DNA of 64,000 nt, from positions 1 through 64,000 of the forward strand of contig NZ_LZMH01000043.1 in assembly GCF_001673635.1 (NCBI RefSeq), read 5' to 3'. This DNA is from Mycobacterium asiaticum (GTDB taxonomy: Bacteria; Actinomycetota; Actinomycetes; Mycobacteriales; Mycobacteriaceae). Shown here piece after piece: positions 17,435-25,872 of this stretch. The first letter of the stretch is position 1; every line of letters begins with the position of its first letter. Under the pieces are notes generated by a model, which was not told the origin of the DNA, did no database searches, and saw only the letters and a program-made list of their open reading frames with translations. The position numbers were made by a program, and so were the translations under genes.

Positions 17435-18331
17435 TTAGACCGCGCCCGGACCGCCGCGGCGGGCGCGAAAGTAGCCGCGTTTGCTGTCGATCTCGTCGAC
17501 GGTGAACCCGCGCCGGGCCAGTCGTTGCCCGATGAGTTCGCCGCTGATGGCCGGTTCCAGGCGCGCCCCGTTCTCCCGGCAGAACACCCGCGCCTGGGGC
17601 AGGACGATGGCCGGTGTCTGGGGTGTAACCGGGGTGAAGCGGATCGTGGTTCCGTCGGCGGTGACGTCGGAATATTCATATTCGAGCAGTGGCTCGAAGC
17701 CCCGCGTGGTGCGGATCGAGATCGAGGCGTCGGGTTCGACACGGAACTCCCGACCGCGCCGCACGAACGGGACGAGGGTGAAACCGAGCAGCAGCAGCCC
17801 GGGCACGATCAGCACGAACAGCGCGTAGGCGTGCGTCTTCTCCAGCTCCGCGTCGTAGGCGTAGTTGGTGAACATCTCGGCGAGCCAGCCCTCGACGAAG
17901 ATCGCGATGTCGTGCAGCACATCCCCGATCGTGGCGCGCCCGCTGGACAGGTCGTAGACGATCGCGCCGATGGCGCCCACGCCGCCGACCGTGAGGATCG
18001 CACCCAGCAACACCAGGCCCCAGCTGGTCTTCGACACGAAGGTCCCGCGCGCCTGGGCCGGGGTCTCGATGTCGACCTTCGGCCCACCCAGCGGCCGCGC
18101 CAGGCACCAGACGCTGACGCCGATCGCGATCGCCAGTGCCAGAAACTCCAGCGCGCCGAAGGACGGCCGGTCGGAGTTCTTGACGGCGATGCCCAGAAAC
18201 GCCAGCCAGGCGACCCAGCGCAGCGCCCGCTGCCAACCCGCGACGCGGCGCTCGCCCGACCCGAGCCGCCCGGAAGTGTCCCGGTCGAGTTCGTCCGGCC
18301 CGTACCCGTCGCCACCGGCCTGGTTAGCCAT
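17435..18331 (-). CDS. Conserved membrane protein, function unknown
   Basis: The protein has 298 residues. A hydrophilic N-terminus precedes four hydrophobic segments near residues 38-50, 62-80, 105-128 and 170-190. After the last one the chain continues FVRRGREFRVEPDASISIRT, a soluble domain of about 100 residues rich in beta strands, ending RRGGPGAV. No known motif was recognised. It lies 36 bp upstream of the SRPBCC gene on the same strand. Confidence 0.72.
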   Translation of the reverse strand: MANQAGGDGYGPDELDRDTSGRLGSGERRVAGWQRALRWVAWLAFLGIAVKNSDRPSFGALEFLALAIAIGVSVWCLARPLGGPKVDIETPAQARGTFVSKTSWGLVLLGAILTVGGVGAIGAIVYDLSSGRATIGDVLHDIAIFVEGWLAEMFTNYAYDAELEKTHAYALFVLIVPGLLLLGFTLVPFVRRGREFRVEPDASISIRTTRGFEPLLEYEYSDVTADGTTIRFTPVTPQTPAIVLPQARVFCRENGARLEPAISGELIGQRLARRGFTVDEIDSKRGYFRARRGGPGAV

Positions 18332-18414
18332 TCCAGGATCCTACGTCCGGGTTGTGCCGTTTCCCGAGGTTGAACGCCGGTCACGCGGCAATAGAGATGG
18401 CAAGGAGGCAAACC

Positions 18415-19194
18415 ATGACCAGCAAAACCGTCGCGATCACCGGTGCCACAGCGGGTATTGGCCGGGCCACAGCCGTCCGGTTCGACCGCGCGGGGTACCG
18501 CGTCGCCGCCTACGGGCGCAACCCTTCGGCGCTGGAGGCCCTGCGTGCCGAGCTGCGGCCGGAGGCGGTGGTCGATTCCCTCGACGTGCAGGATGCTGAC
18601 GCATGGGGCACCCGCCTGGGCGAGCTCGCCGAGCGCACCGGCGGCCGATTGGACGTGCTGATCAACAACGCCGGCATCCTCGAATCGGGGCGCTTCGCAG
18701 AGATTCCTCTCCCAGCGCAGCGGAAAATCATCGATGTCAACGTCGGCGGCACACTCAACGGTTGTCATTCGGCCTACCCGTACCTCCGATCGACGCCCAA
18801 CGCCCAGGTGATCAATGTGTGTTCGGCATCGGCCATGTACGGACAGGCCGAGCTGGCGGCGTACTCCGCGTCCAAGTTCGCCATCCGCGGGCTAACCGAG
18901 GCACTCGAATTGGAATGGGCCGCAGACGATATCAGGGTATGCGCGGTGTGGCCGCTGTTCGTCGACACCGGCATGGTCAGTGGCGTGGACACCGGAAGCA
19001 CCCGGACCATGGGAGTGTCGCTGACTGCCGATGACGTCGCGGAGTCCATCCTGAAGATCGCGCGGGGCCGGCCGCGCCTCCCCCACGGTCCGCACTATGC
19101 GGTGGGTACGCAGGGCAAGGCGTTGATGGCGGTCGCCAACCTCGCACCCTCCTGGGTGGCACGGGAGATCAACCGTCGTGCCACCCGGTCGTGA
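18415..19194 (+). CDS. Short-chain dehydrogenase/reductase
   Basis: The protein has 259 residues; the ATG at 18415 has an ideal CAAGGAGG site. Motifs are TGATAGIG at residue 9, NNAG near 86, a Ser in VCSASAMYG, YSASK with the catalytic Tyr and Lys, and AVWPLFVDTGM instead of the usual PG. The C-terminus (RLPHGPHYAVG...INRRATRS) resembles mycobacterial SDRs of lipid metabolism. It starts a small rightward unit followed by a DoxX-like gene 22 bp later. The substrate is unknown. Confidence 0.9.
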   Translation: MTSKTVAITGATAGIGRATAVRFDRAGYRVAAYGRNPSALEALRAELRPEAVVDSLDVQDADAWGTRLGELAERTGGRLDVLINNAGILESGRFAEIPLPAQRKIIDVNVGGTLNGCHSAYPYLRSTPNAQVINVCSASAMYGQAELAAYSASKFAIRGLTEALELEWAADDIRVCAVWPLFVDTGMVSGVDTGSTRTMGVSLTADDVAESILKIARGRPRLPHGPHYAVGTQGKALMAVANLAPSWVAREINRRATRS

Positions 19195-19216
19195 ACGCAC
19201 AGGTTCGACGGTGAGA

Positions 19217-19618
19217 ATGGCATCCATGACCACCGAAGCGCTCGTTCAGCGCGACTCAACGCAGACCGCCGCCCAGCGCGTCGGGATTGGCCTGCTCGGC
19301 ATCGGCACCCTGCACTTTTTGGCACCGAAACCGTTCGACGGCATCATCCCCGCCGAGCTTCCTTTCAGCGCACGGTTCTACACCTACGCATCCGGGGTCG
19401 CCGAGCTGGTTATCGGAGCGCTGCTGCTGTCGCGACGCACCCGGCGTCCCGCCGCCGCGGCGGCGGCCGCGTTGTTCATCGGCGTCTACCCGGGCAACCT
19501 CAATATGGTTCGGCTGTGGTGGGACAAGCCGTGGTACATGCGGGCCATCGCGGTGGCCCGGCTGCCGTTGCAGATCCCGATGATCACCACCGCGATCAAG
19601 ATCTACCGCAACAGCTAA
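19217..19618 (+). CDS. DoxX-like small membrane protein
   Basis: The protein has 133 residues; it could start three codons later at ATG 19226. Four hydrophobic helices are visible, with G.GTLHFLAPKPFDGI in the first loop, YTYASGVAELVIGALLL, AAAALFIGVYPGNL and a final IPMITTAIKIYRNS. This matches the DoxX-like family of small quinone- or redox-linked membrane proteins, which have no agreed biochemical role. The stop overlaps the convergent VOC gene by 4 bp. Confidence 0.75.
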   Translation: MASMTTEALVQRDSTQTAAQRVGIGLLGIGTLHFLAPKPFDGIIPAELPFSARFYTYASGVAELVIGALLLSRRTRRPAAAAAAALFIGVYPGNLNMVRLWWDKPWYMRAIAVARLPLQIPMITTAIKIYRNS

Positions 19619-19980
19619 AGCCTCGAGCCGACGCGGTGCAGCGTGCCGTCGGGATCGACGTAAGCGAATTCCCGTAAGCCGTAAGGGGTGTCGTGCGGTG
19701 GGTGCAGGCGACCGCCGAGGTTTTCCAGAGCCTGCCACTCGGCGTAGAGGGCGTCGGCGTCGCTGACATAGAGATACACACTCGATGCGGTACCCAACGG
19801 GTCGTGCTCGGCCCATTCGGTCAGATGCATTGACACCGATCCGCGGTCGACAAAGCCGTACCGCTCCGGGCCTTCGTAGACGCGCGCATCGAAGCCGAGG
19901 CGACGGTAGCGGTCGAGGGCGGCGTCGAGGTCAAGGACGGGCACGATAGGTGCCACCGAGGTGAAGTCAATTCCGGACAC
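19615..19980 (-). CDS. VOC-family (glyoxalase/bleomycin-resistance) protein
   Basis: The protein has 121 residues, a single vicinal-oxygen-chelate unit: VAPIVPVLDLDAALDRYRRLGF at the start, SVSMHLTEW (His position), VYLYVSDADALYAEW, and REFAYVDPDGTLHRVGSRL at the end. Such proteins are either small-molecule binding or metal-dependent isomerases or lyases. No substrate can be named. It is divergent from the cyclase/ATPase regulator with only 45 bp between starts, so the promoters may overlap. Confidence 0.85.
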   Translation of the reverse strand: MSGIDFTSVAPIVPVLDLDAALDRYRRLGFDARVYEGPERYGFVDRGSVSMHLTEWAEHDPLGTASSVYLYVSDADALYAEWQALENLGGRLHPPHDTPYGLREFAYVDPDGTLHRVGSRL

Positions 19981-20025
19981 GGAAGAAGTCTGTCACCTGG
20001 ACGTTCGCTGTGGCATTCTGCGTGG

Positions 20026-22713
20026 GTGAGCGCTGATCCGCAGGATTGGCCGACGGGGATTGTGACGTTCCTGTTCACCGACGTGGAAGGTTCCACGCGT
20101 CGGTGGGAAGCCGACGCCCAGGGCATGCGGACCGCGTTAGCTTCTCACGACCAGGTGCTGCGTCAGGCCATCGAAACCCGCGGCGGGTACGTGTTCAAAC
20201 ACACCGGTGACGGAGTGTGCGCGGCGTTCGCCTCGCCCCGATCCGCCGTCGACGCCGCCGTCGCCGCGCAGCAGGCACTCGAGCTGCCGGTACGAATGGG
20301 CTTGGCGACCGGGGAAGCGGAACTGCGCGATGCAGACTATTTCGGCACGGTGCTCAATCGCGCCGCACGGGTGATGGCCGCCGGACATGGCGGGCAGATC
20401 CTGTTGACCGATTCGACGGCTGCGCTGGTCACCGGAGTGGACCTGGTGGAGTTGGGTCCCCGGCGACTGCGGGACCTGTCCACGCCGGTCGGGGTGTTTC
20501 AGGTGCGAGCGCCGGGCCTGCGCTTTGAGTTTCCCGCGTTACGAGCGCTGGACAGCAGTCCCGGCAATCTGCGTCCTTCATTGACGAGTTTCGTCGGACG
20601 CGAGTCCGAGGTCGACCAGGTGCGCGCCGCGCTGAAGGTGCACCGGCTGGTGACCCTGGCCGGCGTCGGCGGAGTGGGCAAGACCGGGTTGGCTTGTGAG
20701 GTCGCTACTCGCATGTCCGACGAATTCCCGGACGGGGTCTGGTTTTTCGAGCTGGCCGCGGTCTCCGATCCAGGCGCGGTGCCCGACGCGGTGGCCGCGG
20801 TGCTGGGCATCACCCAGCAGCCGGGCAAGAACATGACCGAGAGTGTGGCCACCGCGCTGGAGGGCCGGATTCGGCTGCTGGTCTTCGACAACTGCGAGCA
20901 TGTCCGCGATGCCGCAGCCGATCTGATCGAGGAGATACTGGCGCGTTCGACGAGCGTACGGATCCTGGCCACCAGCCGGGAACGGCTGGACGTCGCCGAC
21001 GAACAGTCGTGGTCGGTGCCATCCCTGGACGTGGGCGACGGCATCGCCTCTCCCGCCGTCAGCCTATTCGTCGAACGCGCGCAGAGCGTTTCGGCGGATT
21101 TCAGCGTCGCGGAAGCCGACGACGCTAACGCGGTGGTTGAGATCTGCCGGCGTCTGGACGGGATACCTTTGGCGATCGAGCTGGCGGCGTCGCGGATGGC
21201 GTCGATGTCGCCGCTCGAGGTTCGCGACCGGCTCAACCACCGGTTCCGGCTGCTGGTCGGCTCGCGACGCGGTCTCGGCCGGCACCAAACCCTGCGCCAC
21301 GCCGTCGCGTGGTCCTACGATCACCTTGACCCCGCGGAACAGCTACTGCTGGAACGCTGTTCGGTGTTTGCCGGTGGGTTCGACCTGCAAAGCGCCTGTG
21401 CGGTAGCAGGATCGGGCAGCGACGATTACGAAGTCTTGGATCTGCTGGATGCGTTGGTACGCAAATCATTGGTCACCGTCGACCGACGGGGGGGCCGGAC
21501 ACGTTACTCGATGCTCGAGACGATCCGTGAGTTCGCCGAGGAACAATTAGCGGGTCGCGGTGTAGCACAAGAATTTCGGTGCGCTCACACCCAGCACTTC
21601 GCCCGGCGGAGCACCGACATCCTGACCTTGTGGGACAGCCCCGCTCAACGCGAAGCCTACCAATGGTTCACCGCCGAGCTGGCCAATCTGCGTACCGCTT
21701 TTCGCTGGGCGGCCGACAACGAGGTTCTCGACGATGCCGCCGCAATCGCCGAGAATGCCGCCTTTCTCGGCTACGCGGTGGACAATTTCGAGCCGATCAC
21801 CTGGGCCGAAGAACTGTTGGAGGCTGCCCGCGCCGCCGATCATCCCAGGTCAACATTTCTTCATGTGCTGGCGTCGATGTGCTATTCGGCCGGGCGATTC
21901 ACCGACGCGCTCCGGTATGCCGAAATCGCCGTGCAGATGCTCGACACCTGTCCCAACACAGTGCCTTACGGTCTGCACGCATGGTTCAGTGGCGCCTTCA
22001 CTGTCAGCGGAAGACCAGACCGTGGAATCGCGGTGTCCCGCGCCGAGTTGGCCCGCGGTCTTGACGTCCTCACCCTCACTCGGGGATGCCTCATCCTGGC
22101 GTTATCGATCCAAGGTCCCAGCGATGAGGCCATGGCACTGTCAGACGGGTTGGTCGAGGCCGCCCAGGCCACCCGAAATCCGTTCGCAGTTTGCTTCGCG
22201 GCCCTCGCCGATGGCTTCGCCTTCCGCGACACCGACCCCGCACGAGCGATGAAGGTCATGCGCCGCGGCTTGTCGATCGCCCAGGAAACCGGCAACCGCA
22301 GTGCTGTGTCCCACCTCGCGGCCGTCCTGTGCCGCGTCGAAGCGAATCACGGCGACCCGCTGGCCGCGCTGGACTTCTTCACCCTGGCCATTCGCAATCA
22401 CCACGAGGCGGGAAGCACCGCGATGATGAGCACACCGCTGGCTCTGCTTGCCGCATTCTTCGAGCGGTTAGGGCGGTACGAGCCGGCCGCCACCCTGGCC
22501 GGATTCGCGTTCAGTCCGGTGACCGCGCAGTCGGTACCCGAGCTCAAGACCGTGATTGGGCGGCTGCGCGACGAGTTGGGCGATGCAACGTACGAAAGGT
22601 GCGCGCAAGTCGGCGGGAACATGACCACCCCTGCGATGGCCAACTACGCCTACGACCAAATCGACCAGACGCGAGCCGAACTCATGCGCGCGGACGCCGC
22701 ACCTCGCGCGTAG
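20026..22713 (+). CDS. Class III adenylate cyclase - NB-ARC ATPase - TPR-like regulator
   Basis: The protein has 895 residues with a GTG start. Residues 10-170 form a class III cyclase with metal-binding Asp19 (FTDVEGST) and Asp62 (HTGDG), substrate-selecting Lys58 and Asp104 (ADYFG), and the transition-state pair Asn111 and Arg115 (NRAARV), so it should be active. Residues about 190-480 form an STAND/NB-ARC ATPase with GVGGVGKTGLA (Lys219), LLVFDNCEHV (Walker B), ATSRERL and GIPLAIELAA. The rest is helical, TPR-like. M. tuberculosis has several such proteins, some with a LuxR domain; no C-terminal HTH is visible here. It lies upstream of the three-domain dioxygenase gene and could sense a signal for it. 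Confidence 0.9.
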   Translation: MSADPQDWPTGIVTFLFTDVEGSTRRWEADAQGMRTALASHDQVLRQAIETRGGYVFKHTGDGVCAAFASPRSAVDAAVAAQQALELPVRMGLATGEAELRDADYFGTVLNRAARVMAAGHGGQILLTDSTAALVTGVDLVELGPRRLRDLSTPVGVFQVRAPGLRFEFPALRALDSSPGNLRPSLTSFVGRESEVDQVRAALKVHRLVTLAGVGGVGKTGLACEVATRMSDEFPDGVWFFELAAVSDPGAVPDAVAAVLGITQQPGKNMTESVATALEGRIRLLVFDNCEHVRDAAADLIEEILARSTSVRILATSRERLDVADEQSWSVPSLDVGDGIASPAVSLFVERAQSVSADFSVAEADDANAVVEICRRLDGIPLAIELAASRMASMSPLEVRDRLNHRFRLLVGSRRGLGRHQTLRHAVAWSYDHLDPAEQLLLERCSVFAGGFDLQSACAVAGSGSDDYEVLDLLDALVRKSLVTVDRRGGRTRYSMLETIREFAEEQLAGRGVAQEFRCAHTQHFARRSTDILTLWDSPAQREAYQWFTAELANLRTAFRWAADNEVLDDAAAIAENAAFLGYAVDNFEPITWAEELLEAARAADHPRSTFLHVLASMCYSAGRFTDALRYAEIAVQMLDTCPNTVPYGLHAWFSGAFTVSGRPDRGIAVSRAELARGLDVLTLTRGCLILALSIQGPSDEAMALSDGLVEAAQATRNPFAVCFAALADGFAFRDTDPARAMKVMRRGLSIAQETGNRSAVSHLAAVLCRVEANHGDPLAALDFFTLAIRNHHEAGSTAMMSTPLALLAAFFERLGRYEPAATLAGFAFSPVTAQSVPELKTVIGRLRDELGDATYERCAQVGGNMTTPAMANYAYDQIDQTRAELMRADAAPRA

Positions 22714-23095
22714 GCGCCATGACCGAAGCGGTGCTGGGCAACACCTACGACCTGCGGCACGCATGACCGCGATGAACCCGAACGGCGACCTGGACACCTC
22801 GTACCTGCGGCAAGGCGACGTGGACCGGCTCTGCCCACTGGACGCCCGCGGTGTCGGCGAGTGATAGCGCGCCGTCTCATTACCCGCCGAGCGCGGGCCT
22901 TACGTAGCTGAAACGCGCCCAACGCCTCCATCAGGCCCACGCTCGACGCCCGCCCGTGTCCAGCGTTCCAAGAATCCTCCAAGGATCCTTCAAGGGCTCG
23001 GCACAAGCGTGTGGGTTGGTAACAACACAGCAAAAGCGACGAACCAGAACCATCACGGTGGCAACCCCAGCTTGGTCGTCGAAAGGGGGTCGACC
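22714..23095. other. 382-bp gap between the cyclase and dioxygenase-fusion genes
   Basis: No gene is supported. Two tiny overlapping frames (22719-22766, 15 codons; 22763-22864, 33 codons) start with ATG but have no recognisable product. A 10-bp palindrome aaggatcctt lies at 22981-22990. The GAAAGGGGG ribosome site of the next gene is at about 23081-23089. The next gene probably has its own promoter here. Confidence 0.5.
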
Positions 23096-25030
23096 ATGAC
23101 CGATATCGCGCACGACGAGCCGATAACCAGGCACGACGGGCTCTCGGACGTGGCTCCCCTACTCGACGCGCTGGCCGCGGTCGCGGTCCGGGGCGAGGCC
23201 CCTGGTCCCGAATTGCTCGCACGCGCCAATGCGGCGCGACCGCTGCTGTCTGCTTTGGCGCAGGACCCCAAGCACGGCGAGCCGTATTCCCGGTCGGTCC
23301 TGCGGGTCGACGACCAGGTCGAAATCATGCTCGCCCGCTGGCGTCCGGAAAGCGCTTGCGCACCGCACGACCACGGCGGCTCGAGCGGTTTCGTGATCGC
23401 GGTCGAAGGCAACTTCCATGAGCGGCGGTTCGACTGGGACGACACGCAGTTGGTCGTCGCCGAGCAAGCCCTACGCCGAGAAACCACCACCATCCCGGTT
23501 TCACCCGACGACATCCACGACATGACGGCCGAGGCGGGCGGGCTGACCCTGCACCTCTACAGCCCACCGCCGGCCGGAATGCGGGTCTTCGACATGGAGC
23601 GCGCCGAGGTGCTCGAACTCGTCGGTGACTTCGGCGCCTGGATCCCATCGGGCGACCACCCGCGCATCCCGTTCGCCGCCGTCGCCCCCAAGAGCCGGCG
23701 CAAGCCCGTCATCTGGGTCGCGCACACCACCCACTACCGCGGCGGCTCGGCCGAATTCGCGGTGGCTGCGGCCACCATGGGACGCGAACTTGCCGAGGAG
23801 AATCCCGACGCGGAAGTCATCGTCTCGGGTCTGCACCGCAAGGCCGACTTCGAAGCCGAACTCACCCGGCTCGCGCTGACCGGCCGAAGGATCAGTCAGC
23901 TGCATTTGATCAGCCACTCCGGCATGTACGGGCCGATGTTCGGCTCCACCGATTGGCCCGAGCAGTTCTCCCCGCATGAGTGGCGGGACATGACGATCCC
24001 CTTCGCCGCCGGTGCTCAGGCGTATTTCCACGCCTGCCGGACGGCGCGCTGGTTCACGCCGTTCTTCGCCGACGTGTTCGGCGTCGCCACGTTCGGCAAC
24101 CACAACTACACCACCGTGTCCACGCGCAAGGACCGGTTTGCGTGGGCGGGTCGTCATCCGGCGGCCCGCCCGAAGCTCTATATGATCGCCGCTCCCGGCA
24201 AGAAGTCGCACGGCTGGGCCGGCAGCGTGCGCAAGTATCTCGGCTGCGCCGCCGAGCCGATGGCGCAAAGTCTGCCCGCCGCAACGCATCCGGAACGCTC
24301 CTACGATCGCGTCGCCGAACTGTACGACCGCGCCTACGCCGACATCCGAGTCCGTGACGCCGAATGGGAATGGGTGGCCAACCGGCTGGCCGGCTTGCAC
24401 GCCGACCTCGGCCGACGCCTCCGCGTACTCGAGATCGGTTGCGGCAACGGTGCTTTGCTACGCGCCTTGGATGACAACGGTGACATCGACTTCGCCGTCG
24501 GCGTCGACAGCTCCGCCGGCATGTTGGCTCGGGCACGCGAACGCAGCCGCGACCGCGCCCGCCTGCGATTCGGCAAGGTCAATGGACCCGCGTTGGATGT
24601 GCCCGACGACCACATCGACGTGGTGATCTCCTTCCTGTCCTTCCGATACCTGGACTGGGATCCCGTGATGGCCGAGATCCGCAGAGTGCTTGCGCCCGGC
24701 GGCCGGCTGTGGGTGGTCGACATGGTGGAGCAACCGGTGCGGCTGCGCGAGCTGCCCATCCTGGCCCGATCAGCCGTCGCGCACCTGCGGACGCGCCGCG
24801 CCCGACCGCAATTCGCCCACGACCTCGCCGCATTGACCCAACACCCAGATTGGCGGAATATGTTGCAACACAACCCTATCCGTGCTGAGCACGAGTATCG
24901 ATGGTATTTCGGCAGCCGATTCCCGGGCGCGAAAGTGGACACGCTGACAGCGACCATGTCCGCGCGGGTGATCGCGTTCGACTCCGGCCCCCTGACCAAG
25001 GGGCAGACCGCCCCGCTCTCCTACCCGTGA
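23096..25030 (+). CDS. Three-domain fusion: cysteine-dioxygenase-like cupin, caspase-like domain, SAM methyltransferase
   Basis: The protein has 644 residues; the ATG has a GAAAGGGGG site. Residues 1-165 match cysteine dioxygenase: metal ligands His91, His93 (APHDHGG) and His141 (DDIHDM), and the TLHLY motif (His153, Tyr155) equivalent to the SLHLYSPP triad. Residues about 200-385 are a separate alpha/beta domain starting KPVIWVAHTTHYRGGS. Its His274 (LISHSG) and Cys314 (YFHACRTA) are spaced like the dyad of clan CD (caspase-like) peptidases; this is inferred. Residues about 400-600 are a class I methyltransferase (VLEIGCGNG at 444-452, LAPGGRLWVVDM). The stop overlaps the racemase-like start by one base. 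It is probably a pathway for an oxidised sulfur amino acid; the product is unknown. Confidence 0.82.
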   Translation: MTDIAHDEPITRHDGLSDVAPLLDALAAVAVRGEAPGPELLARANAARPLLSALAQDPKHGEPYSRSVLRVDDQVEIMLARWRPESACAPHDHGGSSGFVIAVEGNFHERRFDWDDTQLVVAEQALRRETTTIPVSPDDIHDMTAEAGGLTLHLYSPPPAGMRVFDMERAEVLELVGDFGAWIPSGDHPRIPFAAVAPKSRRKPVIWVAHTTHYRGGSAEFAVAAATMGRELAEENPDAEVIVSGLHRKADFEAELTRLALTGRRISQLHLISHSGMYGPMFGSTDWPEQFSPHEWRDMTIPFAAGAQAYFHACRTARWFTPFFADVFGVATFGNHNYTTVSTRKDRFAWAGRHPAARPKLYMIAAPGKKSHGWAGSVRKYLGCAAEPMAQSLPAATHPERSYDRVAELYDRAYADIRVRDAEWEWVANRLAGLHADLGRRLRVLEIGCGNGALLRALDDNGDIDFAVGVDSSAGMLARARERSRDRARLRFGKVNGPALDVPDDHIDVVISFLSFRYLDWDPVMAEIRRVLAPGGRLWVVDMVEQPVRLRELPILARSAVAHLRTRRARPQFAHDLAALTQHPDWRNMLQHNPIRAEHEYRWYFGSRFPGAKVDTLTATMSARVIAFDSGPLTKGQTAPLSYP

Positions 25031-25842
25031 TGGCCACGTCAACCGACGCCCGGCTGGGCATCGTCGACTGGGGCATCGGCGGTGTGGGGCTGGTCAACGC
25101 GCTGGACCGGCTGGCTCCCGGCCTGCCGGTGCTGTACTGGTCGGACACGGCAGCCACACCCTACGGCCGGATGAGCGCCAACCAGCTGACCGATCGGCTG
25201 ATGACCGTGGTCACCCACCTCGCCGAACGCGGCGCCACCGAGGTCGTGCTGGCCTGCAACGCCGCCAGCACCGTGGTCACACGGTTGGGTTCAGCACCGG
25301 TGCCGGTCGAGGGAATCATCGCCCATGGGTTGGCCTCCGTACCCGAAGATCTCAGCTTGGTCGGGGTGGTCGGCGGCCTGCGCACCATCGATGCCGGGCT
25401 CTACCGGCGCGGCCTCGCCCGCCCGGGGCGGGGAGTCCTGAGCCGCGTCGCGCAGCCGCTGTCCGCGCACATCGAAGCCGGCCGCACCGGCTCCAGACGG
25501 TTCCGCGCCGACCTGGCCGACATCGTGGCGCCGCTGCACGAGGTGGAAGCCCTGGTGCTGGCCTGCACGCACTACCCCGCCGCACGCCAGTGGTTCGCCG
25601 AAGCGCTGCCGAACGCACTGCTCATCGATCCGGCCGAGCACCTGGCGGCCGCGATCGCCTACCGGTATCCGGAGGCACGGACGGCCGACCGCGCGGAGCG
25701 GGTCTACCTCACCACGGGGAACCCGGCGGCCATGCGGCACGGCGCCGCCCGCGCCTGGGGCACGATGCTCACCGCCACCGCCGTCCGCCGAGTCGAGCCG
25801 CGGGCCGGACACCGCGTCGCCCAGCTGCGCCACGCGGGGTGA
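25030..25842 (+). CDS. Asp/Glu-racemase-superfamily protein (MurI-like)
   Basis: The protein has 270 residues. It starts at an ATG sharing its A with the TGA of the upstream fusion gene (TGATG), so translation is coupled. The two catalytic cysteines of cofactor-independent racemases are present: Cys76 in ACNAAST and Cys179 in ACTHYP. The first loop reads VDWGIGG where MurI has DSGVGG, so Trp14 replaces a substrate-contacting Ser and the substrate probably differs from glutamate. It is unlikely to be the essential cell-wall MurI. Cysteine sulfinate, the cysteine-dioxygenase product, is an aspartate analogue, so racemisation of that product is an attractive hypothesis. Confidence 0.85.
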   Translation: MATSTDARLGIVDWGIGGVGLVNALDRLAPGLPVLYWSDTAATPYGRMSANQLTDRLMTVVTHLAERGATEVVLACNAASTVVTRLGSAPVPVEGIIAHGLASVPEDLSLVGVVGGLRTIDAGLYRRGLARPGRGVLSRVAQPLSAHIEAGRTGSRRFRADLADIVAPLHEVEALVLACTHYPAARQWFAEALPNALLIDPAEHLAAAIAYRYPEARTADRAERVYLTTGNPAAMRHGAARAWGTMLTATAVRRVEPRAGHRVAQLRHAG

Positions 25843-25872
25843 CACGCAACCCGGCAATCGCGGCATGGCAGG

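Noticed and set aside
22719..22864. Two tiny overlapping ATG frames after the cyclase gene
   Set aside because: 15 and 33 codons, no convincing ribosome site and no recognisable product; kept only as a note on the gap.
25030..25842. Essential glutamate racemase murI
   Set aside because: The DSGVGG loop is altered to DWGIGG and the gene is coupled to a dioxygenase/methyltransferase fusion, so a specialised role is more likely than cell-wall D-glutamate supply.
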